Of a DNA stretch of 64,000 nt, positions 18,574 through 27,140 are shown piece after piece. The first letter of the stretch is position 1. Each line of letters opens with the position of its first letter. The notes below the pieces were generated by a model that was given only the letters and a program-made list of their open reading frames with translations, ran no database searches and was not told where the DNA came from. The stretch comes from UBA1359 sp029570385 (GTDB lineage Bacteria; Patescibacteriota; Patescibacteriia; Patescibacteriales; Patescibacteriaceae): assembly GCA_035351315.1 (NCBI GenBank), contig DAOPVX010000003.1, positions 5,762 to 69,761 on the forward strand, given 5' to 3'. The position numbers and the translations under genes were made by a program.

Positions 18574-19272
18574 ATGACTGACTACGATTCAACAATTAAC
18601 ACCAGCGGCTTCTTGCTGCTGGATAAACCCAGCGGTCCAACTTCCCATGACATGGTTTACCGATTACGCCGAATTACGGGCATTAAGAAAATCGGCCACG
18701 CCGGCACCTTAGACCCACTAGCTTCCGGATTGTTAATTATGGCCATTAGCCGAGCCGCCACTAAGCAAATTGCTAGTCTAGCTAAACAAGATAAGGTTTA
18801 TGAGGCTGTCTTTCAGTTGGGTGGAACCAGCGATACTGAAGACAGGCTAGGTCAAATTCAACCGCGAACTATTAAGCAAATACCGGACATTAAAGAAATC
18901 CAGCTGGCCCTAAATAGCTTTATCGGCCAAACTGCACAGATTCCCCCGATGCATAGCGCTAAAAAAATCGGCGGCAAAAAACTTTATGAATTAGCCAGAA
19001 AGGGCCAGATTATTGAAAGACAGCCCAATCTGATAACTATCTACAAGATTGACTTGCTGGATTACGCTTGGCCGCAACTAAAATTAACTATTCACTGCTC
19101 GGCTGGCACATATATCCGCTCTATCGCTCGCGATTTAGGTGAAAAGCTTGGTTGCGGCGCTTATCTGGCCGAATTGAGACGGACTACTATCGGCAATTAT
19201 TCAGTCACCAAAGCCGTCAGTCCGGATAAGCTGACGGCTGAAAATTGGACAGAATATTTACTAAACAATTAG
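18574..19272 (+). CDS. truB: tRNA pseudouridine-55 synthase TruB
   Basis: 232 residues. Contains GFLLLDKPSGPTSHDMV and the catalytic motif GHAGTLDPLASGLL (Asp in TLDP) plus CSAGTYIRSIARDLG; the C-terminal PUA domain of longer TruBs is missing or vestigial. Makes the universal T-loop pseudouridine. Its promoter predicts a leaderless transcript. Convergent with glmS; only 3 bases separate the stops and no hairpin is visible there. Confidence 0.96.
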   Translation: MTDYDSTINTSGFLLLDKPSGPTSHDMVYRLRRITGIKKIGHAGTLDPLASGLLIMAISRAATKQIASLAKQDKVYEAVFQLGGTSDTEDRLGQIQPRTIKQIPDIKEIQLALNSFIGQTAQIPPMHSAKKIGGKKLYELARKGQIIERQPNLITIYKIDLLDYAWPQLKLTIHCSAGTYIRSIARDLGEKLGCGAYLAELRRTTIGNYSVTKAVSPDKLTAENWTEYLLNN

Positions 19273-19275
19273 AAT

Positions 19276-21075
19276 CTACTCCACTGTTACCGACTTGGCT
19301 AAATTTCTAGGTTTATCCACATCCAAACCTTTGTAATCAGCAATGTGATAAGCTAATAGCTGTAGCGGAATGGCATTAACAATTGGCGATAATAAAACAT
19401 TAACCACTGGTACTCTAATTAAATGGTCGGCTAATTCAGCAATATGGTCATAATCTTGATCAACTACGGCAATAATCCGCCCGCCGCGCGCTTTGATTTC
19501 CTGAATATTACTAATAATTTTATCGCTTAAATCATTCTTGGTGGCCAGAAAAACTACCGGCATATTTTCATCAACTAAGGCAATCGGACCATGCTTAATC
19601 TCAGCAGCCGGATAGCCTTCAGCATGGATATAAGATATTTCCTTTAGTTTGAGCGCGCCTTCTAAGGCTACTGGAAAATTAAGTCCCCGTCCCAAATAAA
19701 GAAAATGGTCGGTGTGATAAAACTGAGCGGCTAAATCGGCCAGCTGATTATTTAAACTGAGCGTTGTCGCCACAATCTCTGGCAATTGATTCAGATCAGC
19801 TAATAAACCATCGTCTAAGGGTTGGCCGACTAGCTGCCGCAAATATAAAGCTAGAAGAATTAAAGCAGTAACCTGGGCCGTAAAAGCCTTAGTGCTAGCC
19901 ACACCAATCTCGGGTCCAGCGTGCAAATAAATACCGGAATCAACTTCTCTGGTTACTGTTGAGCCGACAACATTAACAATAGCAATGGTTTGAGCGCCTT
20001 GTCGCTTAGCTTCACGCAGGGCTGCTAAGGTATCGGCGGTCTCACCGGATTGAGAAATGGCGACAAATAAATCGGTATCACTAACCAATGGCTGACGATA
20101 GCGGAATTCAGACGCATAATCAACTTCGACGGGAATTCTAGCAATATTTTCTAATAAATACTTACCGATCAAGGCTGAGTGCCAGCTAGTACCACAGGCA
20201 GCAATAATAATCCGCTTCAATCGGCTTAAATCTAAATCAATAGACAACTTAATTTGCCCATCCTTGACTCGGCCCGCCAAGACATTGCTTATGGTTTGCG
20301 GCTGTTCAAAAATCTCTTTCAACATAAAATGTTTAAAACCTTTCTTTTCAATCTGCTCAACATTAAGCTTGACCTCTTCTACTTGACGATCAACGACTTG
20401 ACCGGCTAAATTCTGTAAATGATAACCCTGACTATCAATAATAGCTAAATCATTATCATTAAGATAAATAACCTGTTTAGTATAATTCAAAATAGCTGGG
20501 ATATCGGAAGCGACAAAGGTTTCACCAACACCGACACCAATAATTAGGGGCGAGCTTTGCCGCACCGCCACCAACTTATTTTCCTTAATACTTAAGACAA
20601 CTAAACCATAGGAGCCTTCAACTAAAGCCAGCGCCTTAGTGACGGCTGTTTCCAGGTTATCAGTATAAAATTTCTCAATCAGATGAGCCAAAACTTCCGA
20701 ATCAGTTTCTGATTGAAATTGATGCCCTTCGCTGATCAAAACTTCCTTCAAGGCTTGATAGTTCTCAATAATACCATTATGAACAACGGCGATTTGACCA
20801 TGGCAATCAAAATGAGGATGAGCATTATTTTCACTGGGAGCGCCATGAGTAGCCCACCTGGTGTGAGCAATACCGGTGGTGCTAATTATCTCTTGATTGG
20901 CTACCGACTGCTCTAACTGAACCACTGGACCAACTTTCTTATCAATAAAAAACTGGCCATCGTTCAAAATACAAAGGCCAGCGCTGTCATAACCGCGATA
21001 TTCAAGTTTTTTCAGCCCATCCAACAAAATATCCTTAGCTAGCTGGTGGCCAAGATAACCGATAATTCCACACAT
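19276..21075 (-). CDS. glmS: Glutamine-fructose-6-phosphate aminotransferase (isomerising)
   Basis: 599 residues. The N-terminal glutaminase begins MCGIIGYLG with Cys nucleophile at position 2 (exposed after Met removal); two SIS domains follow (ACGTSWHSALIGKYLLE, AISQSGETADTLAALREAK) and the C-terminus ends DVDKPRNLAKSVTVE. Makes glucosamine-6-phosphate for peptidoglycan and surface sugars. No glmS ribozyme features are apparent in the 125-base leader. A -10 TATAAT lies near 21112, about 40 bases upstream of the start. Single-gene unit. Confidence 0.97.
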   Translation of the reverse strand: MCGIIGYLGHQLAKDILLDGLKKLEYRGYDSAGLCILNDGQFFIDKKVGPVVQLEQSVANQEIISTTGIAHTRWATHGAPSENNAHPHFDCHGQIAVVHNGIIENYQALKEVLISEGHQFQSETDSEVLAHLIEKFYTDNLETAVTKALALVEGSYGLVVLSIKENKLVAVRQSSPLIIGVGVGETFVASDIPAILNYTKQVIYLNDNDLAIIDSQGYHLQNLAGQVVDRQVEEVKLNVEQIEKKGFKHFMLKEIFEQPQTISNVLAGRVKDGQIKLSIDLDLSRLKRIIIAACGTSWHSALIGKYLLENIARIPVEVDYASEFRYRQPLVSDTDLFVAISQSGETADTLAALREAKRQGAQTIAIVNVVGSTVTREVDSGIYLHAGPEIGVASTKAFTAQVTALILLALYLRQLVGQPLDDGLLADLNQLPEIVATTLSLNNQLADLAAQFYHTDHFLYLGRGLNFPVALEGALKLKEISYIHAEGYPAAEIKHGPIALVDENMPVVFLATKNDLSDKIISNIQEIKARGGRIIAVVDQDYDHIAELADHLIRVPVVNVLLSPIVNAIPLQLLAYHIADYKGLDVDKPRNLAKSVTVE

Positions 21076-21147
21076 AATGTTAAATAAATATTTAAAATCT
21101 GAGCTTAATTATTATAATAACAAATAATTCAATGGAGCGAAATACAG

Positions 21148-21179
21148 AAAAACACCAAGCCTGACAGCCTGGTGTTTTG
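21148..21179 (-). terminator. Terminator of pyrophosphatase 1
   Basis: AAAACACCA / TGGTGTTTT stem with an inner GC pair set, 22 bases beyond the stop; T run on the minus strand. Confidence 0.85.
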
Positions 21180-21200
21180 CTGTATGAGTAATAAAAGCTA

Positions 21201-23192
21201 TTAGACCAATAAACCAATTATCAACAAGGCGACGATATTAACAATCTTAATCATTGGGTTAATTGCCGGACCGGCGGTGTCCTTATACGGATCGCCAACG
21301 GTATCACCGGTCACCGCTGCTTTATGAGCATCAGAACCTTTACCGCCAAAATGACCTTCTTCAATATATTTTTTGGCATTATCCCAGGCGCCACCACCGG
21401 AGGTCATAGAAATGGCTACAAAAATACCAGTAATAATAGAACCCATTAATAAGCCACCGAGAGCTTGAACACCAAAAATAAAACCAACTAAAATAGGCGC
21501 TAAAACAGGAATTAGTGATGGGACAATCATTTCCTTAATAGCTGCTTTAGTTACAATGTCGACAGTGCGACCATAATCTGGCTTTTCGGTATTATCCATA
21601 ATACCTGGCTTTTCCTTAAATTGTGCCCGCACATCTTTAACTACAGCACCAGCGGCTTTACCAACAGATTGCATTGATAGGGCCGCAAAATAATAAGGCA
21701 ATAAACCACCAATAAATAAACCAATTAAAACGTAGGGATTATCAATGTGGAATTTAATGCCATGAGCTTTAGCGGCAAAATCAGCAAATAAAACTAAGGA
21801 AGCTAAAGCAGCTGAACCAATAGCATAGCCCTTGGTAACCGCTTTAGTCGTATTGCCAACCGCATCTAATGGATCGGTCACATTACGCACATCCTCACCG
21901 AGCTCAGCCATTTCGGCAATACCGCCGGCGTTGTCGGTAATTGGACCATAAGCATCAATGGTGACAATAATGCCAGCCATAGATAGCATCGCAACCGCAG
22001 CAATGGCAATACCATATAAACCAGCCAGAGAATAGGCACCTAAAATAGCTAAAGCAATAACAACAACTGGTAAAGCAGTTGATTTCATTGACACAGCTAA
22101 GCCAGCAATTACATTAGTACCATGACCAGTCGTGGAAGCTGAGGCAATTTGTCTGACTGGAGCATGTTTAGTTGCAGTATAGTATTCAGTAATGCTAACC
22201 AAAGCGGCCGTAACGACTAGGCCAATCAATGAAGCTAAATACAAATTCAGAGCACTAAATTGACCATTATCTTTCATTAACCAACTAATAACTGGATAAA
22301 AAGCAATCGCTGCAATAAGGCCAGAAGCAATTAAGCCTTTATATAGAGCTGGCATAATTTTCTGTGATTTACCCAAACGAATAAAACCAATACCAACTAC
22401 TGAAGCAAGAATCGAGATAGCCCCCAGGACTAAGGGAAAAATAATATATGTTTGGTTATCATGGCCAAAAATCAAAGCACCCAAAATCATAGCAGCAATT
22501 GAGGTAACCGTATAAGTTTCAAATAAATCAGCAGCCATACCAGCACAATCGCCAACATTATCACCAACATTATCAGCAATAACCGCTGGATTACGCGGAT
22601 CATCTTCGGGAATACCGGCCTCAACTTTACCAACCAAATCAGCGCCAACATCAGCCGCCTTGGTAAAGATACCGCCGCCTAAACGAGCAAAAATAGAAAT
22701 CAACGAACCACCAAAACCAAAACCGATTAAAGCGTGAATATCTTTAGTTAAAAAATAAAAACCAGCTGTACCCAGTAAAGCTAGACCAACTACCAACATG
22801 CCAGTAATACTGCCACCTTTAACAGCCACAGCTAACGCTTTTTTTATTCCGGACTTCGCCGCTTCAGTGGTGGTAACATTGGCTCGGACCGAAATATTCA
22901 TACCAATATAACCGGCCAAGGCTGATAACACAGCACCAACTAAAAAAGCTGCGGCCGTTGTCCAGCCCAAATGAGGCACTAAGCCAATAATAATAAACAA
23001 CGGAATCGCCACCATAAAAACCGTCCGATACTGACGATTTAAAAAGGCCTTAGCGCCGGCTTGAATAGCTTGAGCAATTTCTTGCATGCGCTCATTACCG
23101 CGGGGCAATTTCAAAATTGACCTGATAGCAATAGCGCCATAGAGAATAGCTAGTAAGGCGCTACCAATAATCAGCATTGAAGTAATTTCCAT
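21201..23192 (-). CDS. hppA: Membrane-bound proton pyrophosphatase, K+-independent type
   Basis: 663 residues, about 15-16 membrane segments. Substrate and metal motifs are intact: GGGIFTKAADVGADLVGK, DDPRNPAVIADNVGDNVGD and the C-terminal DNAKKYIEEGHFGGKGSDAH. The motif DAVGNTTKAVTKG carries Lys where K+-dependent enzymes have Ala, and ADLFETYTVTS resembles K+-independent H+-PPases. It would pump H+ using PPi from biosynthesis. Leader of about 70 bases without SD. A second, different PPase is at 56935-59118. Confidence 0.95.
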   Translation of the reverse strand: MEITSMLIIGSALLAILYGAIAIRSILKLPRGNERMQEIAQAIQAGAKAFLNRQYRTVFMVAIPLFIIIGLVPHLGWTTAAAFLVGAVLSALAGYIGMNISVRANVTTTEAAKSGIKKALAVAVKGGSITGMLVVGLALLGTAGFYFLTKDIHALIGFGFGGSLISIFARLGGGIFTKAADVGADLVGKVEAGIPEDDPRNPAVIADNVGDNVGDCAGMAADLFETYTVTSIAAMILGALIFGHDNQTYIIFPLVLGAISILASVVGIGFIRLGKSQKIMPALYKGLIASGLIAAIAFYPVISWLMKDNGQFSALNLYLASLIGLVVTAALVSITEYYTATKHAPVRQIASASTTGHGTNVIAGLAVSMKSTALPVVVIALAILGAYSLAGLYGIAIAAVAMLSMAGIIVTIDAYGPITDNAGGIAEMAELGEDVRNVTDPLDAVGNTTKAVTKGYAIGSAALASLVLFADFAAKAHGIKFHIDNPYVLIGLFIGGLLPYYFAALSMQSVGKAAGAVVKDVRAQFKEKPGIMDNTEKPDYGRTVDIVTKAAIKEMIVPSLIPVLAPILVGFIFGVQALGGLLMGSIITGIFVAISMTSGGGAWDNAKKYIEEGHFGGKGSDAHKAAVTGDTVGDPYKDTAGPAINPMIKIVNIVALLIIGLLV

Positions 23193-23311
23193 AACCCAAT
23201 GGTTAGAATGAATAAAAAAGATAAAATCAGCACCAAAATAGGGCTGTTATAACTAATATCTTAGCAAAATATAGGGAAAAAGCAAGTTAAAGAATGGTGA
23301 TTAGAAAATTA

Positions 23312-24244
23312 TTAGCGAATGTCTGATCGCTCCAGAATCTTAAATCCATCCAGAATAGCAGTGCACAAAAAATCCTCTAATTGGCTGTGGTCATTTTTGG
23401 TTTGAGCTTTATAAAGATAAGTATAATATAGTTGTTTTTGTTCTTGGCGAATAATAGCGGGGGCAAAATTAGCCTTTAACAACATAGCATTAAGCAATAA
23501 TCGACCAACGCGACCATTGCCATCACTAAACGGATGAATCTGTTCAAAATGACTATGTATATTAGTAGCTAAAGCAATAATATCTTGAGTCGGTTTATTT
23601 ATGTCAGCCATCAGAGAAGACATTAATTTAGGAATGCTCATATAATTAGCTGTCGGTAAATTAACACCAACAATCCTAACACCGTGGCGACGATAAAAAC
23701 CAGCATCAGGATGAACACCATTCATTAAAATGCTGTGAAATTTGAGTATTAATCTTTCATTAATCTTTCCTCGTTTAGTAATATAATCAAATAAATAATT
23801 TAAGGCTGTCTGATGATTTTTGGCCTCTAATTGCTCAGTTAAGCTCTTGTTGGGTAAGGCAGTATTGTCAAAAAGAATAGCGGCTGTATCAGGTTCAGTA
23901 AGCGTGCTACCCTCGATACTGTTACTATGATAAGTTAGTTGTAAAATAAATTGATCGCGAATATCAGAGTTATGCAAAATTTCACTAACAACACTTTGAT
24001 AATTTTGCAATTTTTGCTCAATAATTTGTTTTTTAGCAATTAATTGATTAGCTGGAATTATTTTTTGTCCAGTAATCTCTAAAAATAATTCATCAATAGC
24101 GCTTTGCATTTTGGGTCGAGGACAAGACTTGCCAGTCCACCAATTATTAAAGGCCGCAAAAGAAACACCAAATTTTTCAGCTAATTTAGTTTGAGTTAAT
24201 CCAAGTGTTTTTTGAATTATTTCCAGCTTTTGATGAGTGGTCAT
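23312..24244 (-). CDS. HTH-Fic protein (probable AMPylase with N-terminal inhibitory helix)
   Basis: 310 residues. Residues 1-60 form an Xre-like HTH (LGLTQTKLAEKFGVSFAAFN). The Fic core motif HPFSDGNGRVGR starts at His237 and is complete, so AMP transfer is chemically possible. SNSIEG at 107-112 fits the inhibitory (S/T)xxxE(G/N) motif (Glu111) placed N-terminal to the core, so activity is probably self-limited. No separate antitoxin gene is adjacent. The promoter is overlaid by palindromes (24280-24325), suggesting autorepression through the HTH. Likely regulatory or toxin-like; target unknown. Confidence 0.92.
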   Translation of the reverse strand: MTTHQKLEIIQKTLGLTQTKLAEKFGVSFAAFNNWWTGKSCPRPKMQSAIDELFLEITGQKIIPANQLIAKKQIIEQKLQNYQSVVSEILHNSDIRDQFILQLTYHSNSIEGSTLTEPDTAAILFDNTALPNKSLTEQLEAKNHQTALNYLFDYITKRGKINERLILKFHSILMNGVHPDAGFYRRHGVRIVGVNLPTANYMSIPKLMSSLMADINKPTQDIIALATNIHSHFEQIHPFSDGNGRVGRLLLNAMLLKANFAPAIIRQEQKQLYYTYLYKAQTKNDHSQLEDFLCTAILDGFKILERSDIR

Positions 24245-24270
24245 AAAATCATGTTACAATAGATATGATC

Positions 24271-24299
24271 ATTTTAACAAACTTTATAAAGTTGGGCAA
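24271..24299 (-). promoter_or_regulatory. fic promoter with operator in its spacer
   Basis: -35 TTGCCC (24294-24299), 17-base spacer, -10 TAAAAT (24271-24276) on the minus strand. The palindrome at 24280-24293 fills most of the spacer, so a bound dimer would block polymerase. Leader about 25 bases. Confidence 0.7.
24280..24293. promoter_or_regulatory. Palindromic operator 1 (AACTTTATAAAGTT)
   Basis: Perfect 14-base palindrome between -35 and -10 of the fic gene. Confidence 0.8.
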
Positions 24300-24303
24300 A
24301 ATA

Positions 24304-24325
24304 CATAAACTTTATAAAGTTTATG
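24304..24325. promoter_or_regulatory. Palindromic operator 2 (same core, 22-base perfect palindrome)
   Basis: CATAAACTTTA / TAAAGTTTATG, centred 28 bases from operator 1 and just upstream of the -35. Repetition of the ACTTTATAAAGT core points to a sequence-specific dimeric regulator. Confidence 0.8.
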
Positions 24326-24339
24326 ATTGATAAAAAGTA

Positions 24340-24383
24340 AAATAAAAAATCTGCTGTTACGAGTAATCATAACAGCAGATTTT
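24340..24383 (-). terminator. Terminator of arcC-arcB
   Basis: A perfect 14-base stem AAAATCTGCTGTTA / TAACAGCAGATTTT; the minus strand continues TTATTTTAC. Confidence 0.9.
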
Positions 24384-24400
24384 ATCTAAACACAGATAGT

Positions 24401-25402
24401 TTATTCGCCTAATGTCGCTACCATCACTGCCTTAATGGTATGTAAACGGTTTTCGGCTTCATCAAAGACAACTGACATGGGTGATTCAAAAACATCCTCA
24501 GTCACTTCCATCGCTTCTAAACCATATTTTTGAAAAATTTCTTCTCCAATTGTTGTTTCCCGATTATGAAATGCCGGCAAGCAATGTAAAAACTTAACAT
24601 TGGGATTGCCTGTTTTTTTAACGACATTCATATTTACTTGATAGGGTTTCAATAATTTAATTCTTTCTGTCCACACTTCGGCCGGTTCCCCCATTGACAC
24701 CCACACATCTGTATATAAAAAATCGACACCCTTAACGGCCTCAGCCACATTATCAGTAATAGTTATTTTAGCACCGGTTTCTTTAGCTATTTGCTTACAA
24801 GTAGCTACCAATTCTTTACTTGGTTGACAGGCTTTGGGAGCGGCAGCTCTAAAATCCATTCCCATTTTAGCAGCACCAACCATTAATGAATTACCCATGT
24901 TGTTACGGGCATCTCCCAAATAACAGAAAGAAATTTTATGCAGAGGTTTATCGCAATGTTCTGTCATTGTCAAAAAATCAGCTAGTATTTGAGTGGGATG
25001 AAATTCGGTGGTCAATCCATTCCAGACAGGCACACCAGCATAGGCTCCGAGTGTTTCAACTATTGCTTGCGAATAGCCACGATATTCTATGCCATCATAT
25101 AATCGGCCTAATACTCTAGCAGTATCTTTCATTGATTCTTTTTTTCCCATCTGCGATCCCGAAGGACCCAAATATGTAACATGAGCTCCTTGGTCTAAGG
25201 CAGCTACTTCAAAAGCGCAACGAGTGCGTGTAGAATCTTTTTCAAATAACAATACTATATTTTTTCCTTTTAATCTTGGTTGTTCTGTACCGGCATACTT
25301 TGCTTTTTTTAAATCAGCCGCTAAATCCAACAAGAATTGTATTTCTTTGGTACTAAAATCTAATAGCTTGAAAAAATTTTTATTTCGCAAATTAAAAGCC
25401 AT
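24401..25402 (-). CDS. arcB: Ornithine carbamoyltransferase, catabolic type
   Basis: 333 residues. Carbamoyl-phosphate site FEKDSTRTRCAFE, GPSGSQMGKKESMKDTARVL, HPTQ and the ornithine-site FLHCLPAFH are all present. Pairing with carbamate kinase 33 bases upstream argues for the catabolic direction: citrulline plus phosphate to ornithine plus carbamoyl phosphate. The arginine deiminase gene (arcA) is not in the window. No SD. Strongest overall resemblance is to ArcB of classical arginine-deiminase operons. Confidence 0.95.
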   Translation of the reverse strand: MAFNLRNKNFFKLLDFSTKEIQFLLDLAADLKKAKYAGTEQPRLKGKNIVLLFEKDSTRTRCAFEVAALDQGAHVTYLGPSGSQMGKKESMKDTARVLGRLYDGIEYRGYSQAIVETLGAYAGVPVWNGLTTEFHPTQILADFLTMTEHCDKPLHKISFCYLGDARNNMGNSLMVGAAKMGMDFRAAAPKACQPSKELVATCKQIAKETGAKITITDNVAEAVKGVDFLYTDVWVSMGEPAEVWTERIKLLKPYQVNMNVVKKTGNPNVKFLHCLPAFHNRETTIGEEIFQKYGLEAMEVTEDVFESPMSVVFDEAENRLHTIKAVMVATLGE

Positions 25403-25435
25403 AAAATTTATTTTTAATTATTAATTATATTTTTA

Positions 25436-26380
25436 TTAAGCTATAATGCGTGTGCCGCAATCAGGATTTGATAATTGTCCGGCTTCGGTAATAATACATT
25501 CTTTACCACCATTTTCTACAAAATTGATGGCAGCACGAATCTTAGGCGCCATCGATCCTTCAGTAAATTGGCCTTGCTGGAGATATGACTTAGCTTCAGC
25601 TACCGTTATGACATCCAAGGCTTGTTCGTTAGATTGACGAAAATTAATAAACACCTTAGGAACATCTGTTAGAATATAAAACTCGTCGGCGTTAATTTTG
25701 ACGGCCAACAAAGAAGAGGCTAAATCTTTGTCAATAACAGCATCGATCCCTTGCAGAGTATCGTTAGTCGCATAAAAAACAGGAATTCCTCCGCCACCAA
25801 CCGTAATAACTATATGACCCTTTCTCGCCAATTCTTCTATAATGCTAGTATTATTAATTACCAGTGGTTGTGGAGAAGCCACCACCCTTCTCCAGCCCTT
25901 GCCTTTGGGATCTTCAGCAAAAGCATGCGTTGGATTCTTGCCTTGCAATATGTGCATTTCTTCTTCTGAATAATAAGGTCCAACCGGCTTGGTCGGGTTT
26001 TGAAATGCTGAGTCGTTTTTATCAACTATCACTTGTGTGATAATTGAAACAATCTGGCGATTCAATTTATGTTGATTCAATAAATTTTTAAACTGCTGTT
26101 CAATAATATATCCTATAAAACCCTGGGAATAGGCTCCGCAAATATCCATAGGCATTTCAGGAATACCATATAATTTTTCTCCGGCATTAACTTGTAAAAG
26201 AATATTGCCAACCTGCGGACCATTACCATGCCCAATAACAATATTATAATCTTGTTCTATCAGTCCCAACAAACCTGCACATGTTTGGTAAACATTAGTT
26301 TCTTGTTCTTCGATCGTGCCTTTTTCACCGGCCCTTAATAAAGCATTACCACCAAAGGCAACAACGGCTAATTTTTTCAT
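25436..26380 (-). CDS. arcC: Carbamate kinase
   Basis: 314 residues. VVAFGGNALLRAGEKGT, GHGNGPQVGN, VASPQPLVI, TVGGGGIPVF and GSMAPKIRAAINFVENGGKECIIT mark the family. Converts carbamoyl phosphate plus ADP to ATP, CO2 and ammonia, the energy-yielding last step of the arginine deiminase pathway. First gene of the arcC-arcB unit; promoter TTAATT-17-TATAAT at 26411-26439. Confidence 0.96.
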   Translation of the reverse strand: MKKLAVVAFGGNALLRAGEKGTIEEQETNVYQTCAGLLGLIEQDYNIVIGHGNGPQVGNILLQVNAGEKLYGIPEMPMDICGAYSQGFIGYIIEQQFKNLLNQHKLNRQIVSIITQVIVDKNDSAFQNPTKPVGPYYSEEEMHILQGKNPTHAFAEDPKGKGWRRVVASPQPLVINNTSIIEELARKGHIVITVGGGGIPVFYATNDTLQGIDAVIDKDLASSLLAVKINADEFYILTDVPKVFINFRQSNEQALDVITVAEAKSYLQQGQFTEGSMAPKIRAAINFVENGGKECIITEAGQLSNPDCGTRIIA

Positions 26381-26410
26381 ACTAATTTATTTATTTGAGA
26401 TGCAAAAAAC

Positions 26411-26439
26411 ATTATACTTTTAATACACCTCACAATTAA
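26411..26439 (-). promoter_or_regulatory. arcC promoter (TTAATT-17-TATAAT)
   Basis: -10 TATAAT (26411-26416) and -35 TTAATT (26434-26439) with a 17-base spacer; leader about 25 bases. Confidence 0.6.
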
Positions 26440-26648
26440 TATATTTTAAATATAATTTTATTTATTATATTTATAGTATAGGCTAAAATAAATTTTTCAA
26501 CAAATTAAGTTGATTGAATAAAATAAATACGGTGCCAATAATTATTTTACTTTATACTATCGCTATCAATATTACCGTAGTCAATGCTATAATAATACTG
26601 CTATTACCCTTTATTAACATTTGTATTAAAATTATTAAATACTAATTT

Positions 26649-26677
26649 TTGATAAAAAACACGATTATTATTATAAT
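26649..26677 (+). promoter_or_regulatory. Promoter placed for a leaderless mRNA
   Basis: TTGATA (26649-26654), 17-base spacer, TATAAT (26672-26677), then six bases to the ATG at 26684. Confidence 0.75.
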
Positions 26678-26683
26678 ATAAAT

Positions 26684-26935
26684 ATGAAGTTGTCTAATAC
26701 AACAAAAGTATCTTTACTCTCAGCCGCATGTCTGTTAAGCTTAACGGTCGTGCTTAAAAATATTATACATGTCCCAGCTGAAATTTTATCAAGAGATATT
26801 ATTTTATATATTTTTCTTTATTCTTTGTTTGGGATTATTTTTCCGTCGACTAAAGAAAAAAATCCCCAAGTCAGTTATTGGTATGCGGCCATGATTGTGG
26901 TCACGGTTGCAATAATAGCGGTTTATGCTTTCTAG
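26684..26935 (+). CDS. Small membrane protein, unknown function
   Basis: 83 residues with three hydrophobic stretches (about 8-25, 38-53, 66-83). No recognised family. A near-consensus promoter directly abutting the ATG and a perfect terminator (27011-27043) support it as a real single-gene unit. It is divergent from arcC-arcB; a transport or accessory role in arginine use would be speculation. Confidence 0.7.
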   Translation: MKLSNTTKVSLLSAACLLSLTVVLKNIIHVPAEILSRDIILYIFLYSLFGIIFPSTKEKNPQVSYWYAAMIVVTVAIIAVYAF

Positions 26936-27010
26936 AAACTAAATTATGGCTTTTGCTGCCACTCTCTGTCCGGCATTTTATAACATTATCTGTCAAAAAG
27001 CTTTAATTTA

Positions 27011-27043
27011 AAACAAAATATCTCTTTCCGAGATATTTTGTTT
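27011..27043. terminator. Bidirectional terminator
   Basis: Perfect 14-base stem AAACAAAATATCTC / GAGATATTTTGTTT with a five-base loop, between the 83-residue gene and tRNA-His. Confidence 0.85.
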
Positions 27044-27063
27044 ATAGTTCACAATAATATGTG

Positions 27064-27135
27064 GGTGGCTACTGGGAGTTGAACCCAGACTAACGGGACC
27101 ACAACCCGCTGTTCTACCGCTAAACTATAGCCACC
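27064..27135 (-). tRNA. tRNA-His (anticodon GTG)
   Basis: Acceptor GTGGCTA / TAGCCAC with the extra 5' G (-1, base 27135) opposite C73, the His identity element. Anticodon loop TTGTGGT between GCGGG and CCCGT. Confidence 0.94.
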
Positions 27136-27140
27136 ATAAC

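Larger units (their letters stand above)
26381..26683. other. Divergent AT-rich intergenic region (303 bases)
   Basis: Holds the arcC promoter (minus strand: -10 at 26411-26416, -35 at 26434-26439) and the leaderless promoter of the 83-residue gene (plus strand: 26649-26677). Nothing else recognisable. Confidence 0.6.

Noticed and set aside
20950..21200. glmS ribozyme upstream of glmS
   Set aside because: The leader is short and AT-rich, without the conserved GC-rich ribozyme core.
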